Shown here piece by piece: positions 33,563-42,200 of a stretch of 44,476 nucleotides of DNA (positions are counted from its first letter, which is position 1; the number at the start of each line of letters is the position of its first letter). Both the position numbers and the translations under genes were made by a program. The notes below the pieces were generated by a model, which ran no database searches, was not told the DNA's origin, and saw only the letters and a program-made list of their open reading frames with translations. Source of the DNA: G963665595 sp963665595 (GTDB lineage: Bacteria > Actinomycetota > Coriobacteriia > Coriobacteriales > CADBOM01); contig CAXXJK010000003.1 of assembly GCA_963665595.2 (NCBI GenBank), positions 1-44,476 of the forward strand. Reading direction: 5' to 3'.

Positions 33563-34948
33563 ATGAATGTCACACAGGAGGTTTCAGGTCATCTAGTTTC
33601 TTGCTCGTACGATGATCTCGATGAGATAACCGTCGAACGTGTCAAGATGAGGCTCTTAGATGCCCTCGGCGTCATAGCCATCGGACACAATGGTCCCTAC
33701 TGCAGCGAGATGCTTTCGCTGTTGCAATCGTACGGCTACAACCCACAAAGTTCGGTCATTGCCAAAAACGTCGGCAAACTATCCACTCCTTTCGCGGCTA
33801 TGATGAACAGTTTCATGATGCGCTCATTTGATTTTGAGGCCATCGAAGCTGAAGGGGAAAATCACACGAGTTGCGCTGCTCATATCAGTGGCACGACGGT
33901 TCCCGCTACGCTTGCCGTGGCAGAACGCGAGCACGCGTCTGGCAAAGATTTCATCACTGCACTTGCGTTAGGCGACGATCTCGCTGCGCGTTTGGCAACC
34001 GCTTCAGGGTTTGATGTCTATGGTGGCTGGGACAACACGGGTACGGTAAACGGTCTCGGTGGGACCGCTGCTACTGGTAAACTTATCAGACTCAACGAAA
34101 AACAGATGAACAATGCCCTAGGCATTGCCTTAAACCAACTGTCTGGCACTATCGATAATATCAACTACAAAACACCGGCATTCAAGTTGCCTATGGCACT
34201 CACTGCACGTAATGCCGTGTTCTCCGCTGATTTTGCTGCTCGTGGTATGGCGGCAACGGGTGATGCCATTGCGGGCGCCAAAGGATTTTTCTTCCTCTTC
34301 TGCGGTGAGAATATCCATCCAGAAAAAGTTACGAAAGACTTGGGCAAGATATTTTATGGCGACTGCGTCATCAAGCCATGGTCTGCCTGCCGTGCCACTC
34401 ATCCGTCAATTCATGCGTGCATGGAGATCGTTGAGAATAATGACATCAAGGCAGAAGATGTGGCCGAAATTATCATCCACACTACGCCACGTACCGCCAA
34501 AGGATTTGTGGGTCAGCCCTTCGAAATTGGCGAATTCCCACAGGTAGATGCCGCCTTCAGTATTCTGTTTACTGCGGCAAACGCTGTTCTGCGTAGGTCT
34601 ATCCGTCCTGAACATTTTACGGTTGAGAAGATGCAAGAGCCTGAGCTTCAGTATCTGCTCAGTGTTGCACGCATTGATCCGTCCCTTCCCGCCGACGAGT
34701 ACCAGACCTCTACGGTTGAGGTTGTTCTTAAGGATGGGACTATTCTTGCGGCTCGTTGTGAAGCGCCTAAGGGTGACATCTACAAGAGCCCAATATCGCA
34801 AGACGAGTTTCTTAACAAGTATTACATGAATTTTGAAGTATCTGGTATAGGGGATAAAGGGCTTGCCGATGAGGTGCTCGAGACCGTCAGCCATCTCGAG
34901 GATCTAGAGGATATGGGAAGCCTTATTGATTTGGTTCTGGGGAACTAG
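33563..34948 (+). CDS. MmgE/PrpD family protein
   Basis: Protein of 461 residues in the 2-methylcitrate dehydratase / cis-aconitate decarboxylase / iminodisuccinate epimerase family. It shows the family patterns KMRLLDALGVIAIG near the start, AAHISGTTVPATLAVAE with the region around it, KPWSACRATHPSIHACMEI (the substrate-binding loop) and QVDAAFSILFTAANAVLRR. Members eliminate water or CO2, or epimerise, at carbons next to carboxylates, without metals. AAGGAGAGAACG precedes the ATG. Its place between a molybdoenzyme and two transporters suggests a second step on the same imported acid. The exact reaction cannot be told from sequence. Confidence 0.88.
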   Translation: MNVTQEVSGHLVSCSYDDLDEITVERVKMRLLDALGVIAIGHNGPYCSEMLSLLQSYGYNPQSSVIAKNVGKLSTPFAAMMNSFMMRSFDFEAIEAEGENHTSCAAHISGTTVPATLAVAEREHASGKDFITALALGDDLAARLATASGFDVYGGWDNTGTVNGLGGTAATGKLIRLNEKQMNNALGIALNQLSGTIDNINYKTPAFKLPMALTARNAVFSADFAARGMAATGDAIAGAKGFFFLFCGENIHPEKVTKDLGKIFYGDCVIKPWSACRATHPSIHACMEIVENNDIKAEDVAEIIIHTTPRTAKGFVGQPFEIGEFPQVDAAFSILFTAANAVLRRSIRPEHFTVEKMQEPELQYLLSVARIDPSLPADEYQTSTVEVVLKDGTILAARCEAPKGDIYKSPISQDEFLNKYYMNFEVSGIGDKGLADEVLETVSHLEDLEDMGSLIDLVLGN

Positions 34949-35030
34949 CGTCAGAGGAGGTGCTTCGATTTCAGGTACTCAATGAGCGTCAAGGAATTCG
35001 AATCATTAAAAAACAACTAAGGAGGTTATT

Positions 35031-36299
35031 GTGACTGCAGAAACTACTGCAAAGGTCAAAAAGACATTGGGCTTGACTGTCAAAATTGCATGTCTGTTAA
35101 TCATTCTGTTTCAATATGCTAAATCATTTTCAACGCCAGCTCTTGCAACGATCGGTGCTGCATTTCCCGGTATCGATACGCTGACTCTGAAGCAGATCGA
35201 GGCTATCCCCTCGCTGCTTGCCATCCCTGGTGCATTCTCCGTAGGTATCCTTGAGCGCTTCATGAAGAAGAAGACCATGCTCTGGATCGCCATGCTCCTC
35301 ACCCTCGTCGGTGGCGTAGCAGCAGGCTTCATGCCTGAGACCGTCGAAGGTTTCTATGGCATCCTCGCTTGCCGCGTACTGCTCGGTTTTGGACGAGGCA
35401 TGATCTTCCCGATGGCATCGTCGTTTATCGCCGACCTCTTCACGGGCAAAGAGCGCGATTCGCTCATGAGTTACAAGACCGCTGTTGGTGGCTTGGGTGG
35501 CGCACTCTTCCAGATCATCGGTGGCTACCTTGCTATGATCTCTTGGCGTTACTCCTTCATCGGCTACCTGTTCATCATCCCCATCATCTTGATGATCGCC
35601 TTCTGGCTTCCCGAGCCTGAGGTCAAGCCCATCCCCATCAAGTCCGGTAAGACACAGCTTCCCAAGGCAGTATGGGTTGTCATTGTGGGTGGTTTCCTTC
35701 TTAACTTCTTCCAATTTGCCATCTTCAACGATATGTCTCTTGCTATCGCAGGCAACAAGCTAGGCACCTCGGGAGATTCTGCTAACGTCATGTCTACCAT
35801 TACGTTGGCTACCGCCGCTGGTTCCATCCTGTACGGTCTGTTTATCAAGGGTCGTCTGGGCGGTTTTGATATTGCGATTGCCATGGCAATCGAGTCTATT
35901 GCCTTCTTCATGCTTGCCAATTTTGTGACGCTGCCTATGTATTATGCGGCCGCTATCGTGTTTGGCTTTGGCTTTGGTCTCATGAACCCGGCAATCATCC
36001 TTCAGTGCGTAAAGGTTGTTCCGCGCGAGAGTGGCACGCTGGCGCTCTCTCTCTTCGCTGCTGCTCAGAACCTTGGTCAATACCTCTGCGCATTCGTGCT
36101 TGTGTTCTTGGCTTCCGTTGTCAATCTTCCTTCAGCTATTCCGGCCTCTCTCAGGGATTTCAACATTACGGGGCCGGCCATGGCTATCTATGCTGTTGTA
36201 GTATTCATCATCGTCTTGATCGTCAAGAAAAAGAATCGGTCGCTCGTTGCCGGTCTCTATGAGAAAAAAGAAATTCCTGCTTCTACTGATTCAGAATAA
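35031..36299 (+). CDS. MFS transporter, operon B, first
   Basis: Major facilitator of 422 residues with 12 hydrophobic segments. VGILERFMKKKTMLWIAMLLT between TM2 and TM3 and RVLLGFGRGMIFPMASSFIADLFTGKERD in TM4-5 are typical MFS signatures. GTG start with AAGGAGG upstream. Codon choice (many GCC/CTC/ATC codons) resembles the molybdoenzyme genes, suggesting strong expression. Probably the importer or exporter of the operon's substrate or product; sequence does not reveal which. Confidence 0.88.
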   Translation: MTAETTAKVKKTLGLTVKIACLLIILFQYAKSFSTPALATIGAAFPGIDTLTLKQIEAIPSLLAIPGAFSVGILERFMKKKTMLWIAMLLTLVGGVAAGFMPETVEGFYGILACRVLLGFGRGMIFPMASSFIADLFTGKERDSLMSYKTAVGGLGGALFQIIGGYLAMISWRYSFIGYLFIIPIILMIAFWLPEPEVKPIPIKSGKTQLPKAVWVVIVGGFLLNFFQFAIFNDMSLAIAGNKLGTSGDSANVMSTITLATAAGSILYGLFIKGRLGGFDIAIAMAIESIAFFMLANFVTLPMYYAAAIVFGFGFGLMNPAIILQCVKVVPRESGTLALSLFAAAQNLGQYLCAFVLVFLASVVNLPSAIPASLRDFNITGPAMAIYAVVVFIIVLIVKKKNRSLVAGLYEKKEIPASTDSE

Positions 36300-36311
36300 C
36301 AAGTCAACCCT

Positions 36312-36341
36312 TTGCCTACCCGCTTGAATGCGGGTAGGCAA
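36312..36341 (+). other. Strong hairpin between the two MFS genes
   Basis: TTGCCTACCCGC, loop TTGAAT, GCGGGTAGGCAA: a perfect 12-bp stem followed only by TCGTGTTT. It may be a partial terminator or processing site that lowers expression of the second transporter. Confidence 0.6.
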
Positions 36342-36361
36342 TCGTGTTTAAGGCGGTTGTA

Positions 36362-37615
36362 ATGAAGGATAGTGAAAGAAAGCTTTTTGGGAAATACCAT
36401 TATGCATTTCTTATCCTTATAGGATGTTGCTTCTTACAGGCGTTCGGACTTGGTTTAGTCATGAACTGTTCGAGTTTGTTCTATACGCCCGTCTGCAGCG
36501 ATCTGGGATTTCCACGTGCAGACTTCTCTACTTACATGACGTTCTATTTCATTGCTACCATCGTAGTGACTCCCTTGGCTGGCAAGTTATTATCGAGTTA
36601 TGACACGCGCATCGTCATGAGTACCGCTATCATCATTCTTGCTATTGGCGTTGCTCTGATGGGCACGTATACGCAGGTGTGGCAGTTCCAAATATCAGGA
36701 TTTATCATCGGCGCTGCCGGCTCCTGTATATTTGTACTTCCTGCTGCTATGCTTGTAGGCAATTGGTTTATTAAAAGGAAGGGCGTTGTATACGGTTTCG
36801 CCATGTCGTTTTCTGGTATAGGGGCCGCGGTTTTCGCGCAGCTTATCAACTATATTATCCAGGTAGATGGATGGCGCGCAGCATATGTCGTGACGGGAAT
36901 TCTTGCATTAGTGTTTATCCTGCCATGGACGCTGTTTGTTTTCAGAGCAAAACCGTCTGATCTCAACCTTGCTCCCTATGGGTACGTGCCCAGTGAGGGT
37001 GAGGATAAGTTACCTATCATGCAGGGAGTTTCGCTCAAACGCGCTCTGCGATCGTTATCGTTCGTCGCACTGTTTGTTTTTGCAGGCTTTACGGCTTTTT
37101 GTCATAGCGGTGTTGACGCTCATCTGCCCAGTTACATCCAGACTATAGGCTACACTGCCGGATTTGGCGCTACGATCGTTTCGGCGCTTTCTATCGGAAG
37201 TGTGGTCGATAAGATGCTTATGGGGTGGCTCAATGACGTGATCGGTGTCCAGAGGACAACGTTCATTCAGATAGCAGTAATCATACTCGGTGTCCTAGGC
37301 TTCATTTTCATCAATAATCCGATAGTGTTGATTATTTCAGCCGTATGTTTTGGAACGCAAGATTCACTCATGACGGTAAGTGTGCCGTTGCTCATACGAC
37401 AGATCTTCGGATCGAAAAACTACACGCAGATCCATGCATGGATTCGTGTGGGTATTGGTATTTTTGGCGCGAGTGCCGCAATGATTGTGGGCGGTATTTA
37501 CGACCAAACAGGTAGCTTCCTCTCCGGGTTCTATCTCGCGGCGATACTGTACGCTGCCTGTGCGGTGCTTATCGGGCTAGCGTATGTAGGCCGCAAGAAG
37601 CTGGTTTGGGATTAA
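36362..37615 (+). CDS. MFS transporter, operon B, second (OFA/MCT-like)
   Basis: Major facilitator of 417 residues with 12 hydrophobic segments. The opening (FLILIGCCFLQAFGLGLVMNCSSLFYTPVCSDLGF) and WFIKRKGVVYGFAMSFSGIGAAVFAQL fit the oxalate/formate antiporter or monocarboxylate transporter group. A GTG at 36344 is in frame but has no ribosome site and lies next to the hairpin; ATG 36362 has AAGGCGG five bases upstream. Distinct in sequence from the first MFS, so the pair may handle substrate and product separately, or exchange one for the other. Confidence 0.87.
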   Translation: MKDSERKLFGKYHYAFLILIGCCFLQAFGLGLVMNCSSLFYTPVCSDLGFPRADFSTYMTFYFIATIVVTPLAGKLLSSYDTRIVMSTAIIILAIGVALMGTYTQVWQFQISGFIIGAAGSCIFVLPAAMLVGNWFIKRKGVVYGFAMSFSGIGAAVFAQLINYIIQVDGWRAAYVVTGILALVFILPWTLFVFRAKPSDLNLAPYGYVPSEGEDKLPIMQGVSLKRALRSLSFVALFVFAGFTAFCHSGVDAHLPSYIQTIGYTAGFGATIVSALSIGSVVDKMLMGWLNDVIGVQRTTFIQIAVIILGVLGFIFINNPIVLIISAVCFGTQDSLMTVSVPLLIRQIFGSKNYTQIHAWIRVGIGIFGASAAMIVGGIYDQTGSFLSGFYLAAILYAACAVLIGLAYVGRKKLVWD

Positions 37616-37684
37616 CATTGGGGGTAATTCCGTTAATTGTGGCGTTGCATAAGGCTCGCTACTTGTTTTGAAAGGTGACGTACT

Positions 37685-37948
37685 ATGTGTTTTAGACCTG
37701 CTGCTGTTGGCTTACCAAAGCCGAAGTGTCCTGCTTGTAATCAAGAGGTTGAAGTACAAGCGGGTATGACTGCTTGCCCTGAATGTGGGCATGAGTTTAC
37801 TCAACAGGAGATCGACGATTTTTCGAAGCCGGGATTTCCGGCTCCTGGAATGCCTGCAGCTCCTGGAATGCCTACGGCTCCCGGTAAGCCGGGTGCCCCG
37901 AGCGCTCCCGCAGCCCCTAAGGCGCCTACTCCTCCTGCGGCAAAATAG
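37685..37948 (+). CDS. Small double-CxxC zinc-ribbon protein with Pro-Ala tail (copy 2)
   Basis: Protein of 87 residues that begins MCFRPA like the copy in operon A. Two CxxC knuckles, KCPACNQE and ACPECGHE, 15-16 residues apart, form a zinc ribbon; the tail from about residue 50 is repeats of Pro, Gly, Ala and Met/Thr (PGMPAAPGMPTAPG). AAAGGTGA precedes the ATG. It closes operon B and is followed by a strong terminator. Low sequence identity outside the MCFRPA start and the cysteines suggests the copies are specific to their own enzyme. Function unknown. Confidence 0.8.
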   Translation: MCFRPAAVGLPKPKCPACNQEVEVQAGMTACPECGHEFTQQEIDDFSKPGFPAPGMPAAPGMPTAPGKPGAPSAPAAPKAPTPPAAK

Positions 37949-38031
37949 CCTGAGCGCGTTTTTGAGTTATACGGAAGACCCCGTTTGGTTTGTTCTCAGA
38001 CATTAGGGCTTAAGCAAAAGCCCCGCGTAGT

Positions 38032-38072
38032 AAATTCGGCCGGAACCCCTTGCGGATTTCGGCCGAATTTTT
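38032..38072 (+). terminator. Terminator of operon B
   Basis: AAATTCGGCCG and CGGCCGAATTT form an 11-bp perfect stem that runs into further T bases. It lies about 85 bases past the zinc-ribbon stop; a weaker hairpin (GGGCT/AGCCC) precedes it. Confidence 0.85.
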
Positions 38073-38221
38073 ATGTGGTGGTGAGCGAGTTATTTAGTAC
38101 ATAGACACTCTTTTCTGCCTATATGCCTCTTTTTGATGGGAAAAAGTGCTTTCTGGCAAAAACTTATTTAAAGTCATGCGATTGTCTTCAAGACGAGCAA
38201 ACTAGTTACCTATACAGACTT

Positions 38222-38257
38222 TTTATACCACACAGGTGTATTATTATGTTGTATAAA
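38222..38257 (+). promoter_or_regulatory. Dyad upstream of the lipoprotein gene
   Basis: TTTATAC and GTATAAA are perfect 7-base arms 22 bases apart, about 30 bases before the lipoprotein start, in an AT-rich stretch that probably also holds the promoter. Confidence 0.35.
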
Positions 38258-38288
38258 CCAAGGCAATCAGCGAGTTTGGAGAGTGGAA

Positions 38289-38786
38289 ATGACTAAGAGA
38301 ATTGGCGCTTTAATACCGGTAGTCGCATCGTTACTTGTTTTGACATTTGTACTCTGTTCCTGTTCGGCTTCTGGCACTAGTGCTCAGTCAAATACGGCAG
38401 GTAGCGCGGGAACCAGCACGTCGAGCGGCACAAGCACGAATACCGCGCAGTCATCAACATCATCGAGTACTGCCGAGCAGTCAGTGGGGTGGCCTGATGA
38501 GTTCAAAGGTGTTTTGCCTACGCCAGTAGGGACCATTACGGGTGTGATGCGTTATGATGAAAAGTCTCTTTCAGGGAAGTTGACCATCGTTACGTTTTCT
38601 GGCATGTCCAAAGAAAACGCAGCGTCGTATGTAACGCAGCTAAAAGGATTGGGCTATTCTAGCGGAGTAGAACTTTCTACAGATACCATGATAATGTTCA
38701 GTGGCGTTATCAACGACAGCAGCGACCTCAATGGAGTCAACTTCCTCTACTCAGTTTCAGATGGTACGGGTACTATCTCGCATTAG
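38289..38786 (+). CDS. Small secreted lipoprotein, unknown function
   Basis: Protein of 165 residues with a hydrophobic signal (about residues 8-24) ending in a lipobox-like VLCSC, then about 40 residues rich in Ser and Thr as a flexible linker, and a C-terminal domain of about 100 residues (PDEFKGVLPTPVGTITG to the end) with alternating hydrophobic and polar residues, probably a small alpha/beta fold. Similar short domains occur in other Coriobacterial lipoproteins, but I cannot name the family. GGAGAG precedes the ATG; a GTG two codons earlier is less likely. Confidence 0.75.
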   Translation: MTKRIGALIPVVASLLVLTFVLCSCSASGTSAQSNTAGSAGTSTSSGTSTNTAQSSTSSSTAEQSVGWPDEFKGVLPTPVGTITGVMRYDEKSLSGKLTIVTFSGMSKENAASYVTQLKGLGYSSGVELSTDTMIMFSGVINDSSDLNGVNFLYSVSDGTGTISH

Positions 38787-38828
38787 TATCTCCGACCGTA
38801 CGACATTCAATTGTTGAGATCATTTTGT

Positions 38829-38873
38829 AAAGCATCTTCAAACGCTATTCTTTCGGGCGTTTGAAGATGCTTT
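38829..38873 (+). terminator. Perfect 17-bp hairpin after the lipoprotein gene
   Basis: AAAGCATCTTCAAACGC pairs fully with its complement ending in GATGCTTT around an 11-base loop. Only three T follow, but the stem is very strong. Confidence 0.75.
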
Positions 38874-38901
38874 GTCGTATGTTCTTATATAGTTTCTCTT
38901 G

Positions 38902-38924
38902 AAGCCTTTGATCAAGGCTTTTTA
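38902..38924 (+). terminator. Second terminator in tandem
   Basis: AAGCCTT, five bases, AAGGCTT then TTT and, after AG, TTTT. A classic rho-independent form, 28 bases past the first hairpin. Confidence 0.75.
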
Positions 38925-39288
38925 GTTTTCCAGTCATTTCCTGGGGCTCTCCAAGGGACTTCTCTCATGTGCCCGTTACGTTACGGCTTGGTAATAAGTT
39001 ATCTAACGTAGGCTTTTGTGACCGGCATGTTTTTATGCTAGGCTCTCCCTTAAAAAATAGAAAGTTTATCAGAAGTTTTACTTCTGTTTCAGGTACTGCT
39101 TCTTATGCATTAAATAAAATAAGAATATTAGTATCTAAAATTCAAACATTAGATATATATAAATACACTTACATTTACTTTTAAGTACACAATTTGGTAT
39201 GATTACTCAATTGACTACCATCATCTTATAAGACAAAACGCACGCGTCTTGTCAATGAGTGTATAAGAGACACGGGGAAAGAGGGCAC

Positions 39289-42200
39289 ATGAAGCGTAGT
39301 GGTGCATCAACGAGGAGCATCAGCAAGGTACAAAAGATGCTTGCAATCCTATTATCGTTTGTCCTTATGAGTTCGCTTATTCCGGCACCAGCATTTGCTG
39401 GCAGTGGTGTTATAACACCACAAGCCACAGACATCTCCACTGCCACACTCTCGACTATTTATGAACAGACGTGGACGGGGAGTGCCATTACCCCTGAGCC
39501 AACGGTTATCGATGGGGCCACTACGCTTGTCAAAGATACCGACTACACACTTTCTTATACCAATAACGTGAGTCTGGGTACCGCAACGGTAACTGCTACG
39601 GGAATCGGTGGTTACAGTGGTGCTGTGAGTGAAAACTTCACTATCACGCCGTTTGTGTATAACGTTGTGACCGATAACGGCGGTCCCTATGGTAACGGTG
39701 CTTATATCACCAATATTGTTGGTGGCGTGACAAATGCAGTAGTGCCTGCTACTCTCGGCGGAGCGAATGTGGTATCTGTTTGGCTTTATGGTCGTGGGCT
39801 TGTCTCGCTTGATGTAAGCGCGGCTACGGGATTGAGCTATTTGGAATGCACTCATAACACCCTTGCTTTTCTTGATGTGAGCGCTAATACACAACTGGAT
39901 TATATCGGTTGTGCTAATTGCTCGCTCACCTCACTTGATGTAAGCGCCAACACACAACTAACAGTACTTGATTGCTCTTTCAACTCGCTTACCTCACTTG
40001 ATGTGAGTGTTAACACGCAGTTGACACTTCTTAACTGCAGAGTAAACTCGCTTGCCTCCCTTGATGTGAGCGCTAACACGCAGTTGACAATGCTTGATTG
40101 CCGCAACAACTCATTTGATTCACTTGATGTAAGCACCAACACACAACTGACGCACTTCTCTTGCTGTAACAACCTGCTCACCTCACTTGATGTGAGCGCC
40201 AACACACAGCTGGAAAACCTCTATTGCGACGGTAACTATATTGCAGACACCTCTGCGCTTGAGGCATGGCTTGCGACATCGGGACACATCGGGCAGATTT
40301 TGCCACAGAATCAACCAAATATATCTCTCGCCACACTCTCGACAATACATGAGCAGACGTGGACGGGAAGTGCGGTTACCCCTCTTCCTACGGTTACTCT
40401 CGGTGTGAACACGCTTGTCAAAGATACTGACTACACACTGTCTTATACCAATAACGTCGATCTAGGCACCGCAACGGTTGCCGTCACCGGCATTGGTAGC
40501 TACACGGGTAGTGCGAGTGAGAACTTCACCATCACCCCGTTTGTCTATACTGTGGTAACTGATGGCAGTGGCGCGTATGGGAATGGTACTTACATAACCT
40601 ATGCCTTTGGTGGTATCACTGATGCAGCAATTCCTGCCACGTTGGGCGGAATGAATGTTGTAAGCGCGATGCTTTCGAGTTGCGGACTTGTTTCTCTTGA
40701 CGCGAGTGCCGCTACGGAATTGAAGTATCTGGTTTGCGCCGCAAATTTCTCCCTTACTTCTCTTAATGTGAGCGCCAATACGCAGTTATTAGATCTCGCT
40801 TGCCCTCAAAATTCGCTTACCTCTCTTGACGTAAGTCATAATGCGCAGCTGACAAGCCTTGTATGCGACATCAGCTTTTTAACCTCTCTTGACGTGAGCG
40901 CAAACACGCAACTGACGCATCTTACTTGCAGTAGCAATCCGCTTACCTCACTTGATGTGAGCACCAATACGCAGCTGGTTGATTTCTATTGTTACAACGA
41001 TCACCTTACCTCTCTTGACATAAGCGCGAATACGCAACTGACAGATTTGCGGTGCCAGTATAACTACATCGCAGATACCTCTGCTCTTGAGGCGTGGCTT
41101 GCAACTTCGGGGCACACAGGGTTTGTTCTGCCTCAGAACACACCGGACCTCTCGCTGGCAACGCTCTCGACTATCTATGAGCAGACGTGGACGGGAAGCG
41201 CGGTTACCCCTCAACCAACTGTTACCTACGGGGGTTTAACGCTTGCAAAAGATACCGACTACACGCTGTCCTATGCCAATAACGTCGATCTAGGAACCGC
41301 AACAGTAACGGTTACCGGCATTGGTGGCTACACTGGTACAAAAAGCGAAAACTTCACCATCACGCCGTTTACTTATTTCATGTTGACTGATGGCAGCAGC
41401 ATTTATGGTAACGGAGCCTACATCACCGGTATTGTCAGCGGTATGACCGATGTGGTTGTACCCGCTACTCTCGGCGGAGCAAATGTGGCGAGTCTTGAAC
41501 TTCAAAGTTGTGGACTTACCACGCTGGACATAAGTTCCGTTACGGGATTAAAATATCTTGATTGTAACCAAAACTCTCTTGCTTCACTTGATGTGAGTAC
41601 TAATACGCAATTGATGTTCTTTGCTTGTAGATATAACTCCCTTACATCGCTGGATCTAAGTGCTAATACGCAACTGGGATTTTTTGCCTGTAGTTACAAC
41701 TCACTTTCGTCTCTTGATGTGAGTGCTAATACGCAACTGGAATTTTTCCTTTGCGACCACAACTCTCTTACTTCTCTCGACGTGAGCACCAATACGAATT
41801 TATCTTTGCTTGATTGCGGCAATAACTACATTGCAGACACCTCCGCCCTTGAGGCATGGCTTGCAATATCCGGACATTCGGGCCAAGTTCTGCCTCAGAA
41901 TCAGTTTGACATTTCTACTGCCACGCTCTCGACTATCTATGAGCAGACCTGGACGGGAAGCGCGATCACGCCTGAGCCTACGGTTACCTATGGCGGGAAC
42001 ACGCTTGTCAAAGATACTGACTACACGCTCTCCTACACCAATAACGTCGATCTGGGAACTGCAACGGTGACCGTTACCGGCATAGGTAGCTTTGGTGGCA
42101 CGAAAAGCGAGAACTTTACCATCACGCCGTTTATCTATCATGTGGTAACCGACGGAAGCGAAATAGGCAATGGTGCCTATATTGATGACATCGTCGGGGG

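Larger units (their letters stand above)
38787..39288. other. Gene-free region with terminators and an AT-rich stretch
   Basis: The first 140 bases hold two terminators. From about 39050 to 39240 the sequence is strongly AT-rich, unlike its neighbours, with a perfect dyad CAGAAGT-TTT-ACTTCTG at 39070-39086 and a possible -10 box TATGAT at 39198-39203. A 71-codon open frame here has no ribosome site or recognisable content and is not called. Confidence 0.6.

Noticed and set aside
38969..39184. 71-codon open frame in the gap before the surface protein
   Set aside because: No ribosome site, lies in the AT-rich stretch, no recognisable sequence features.
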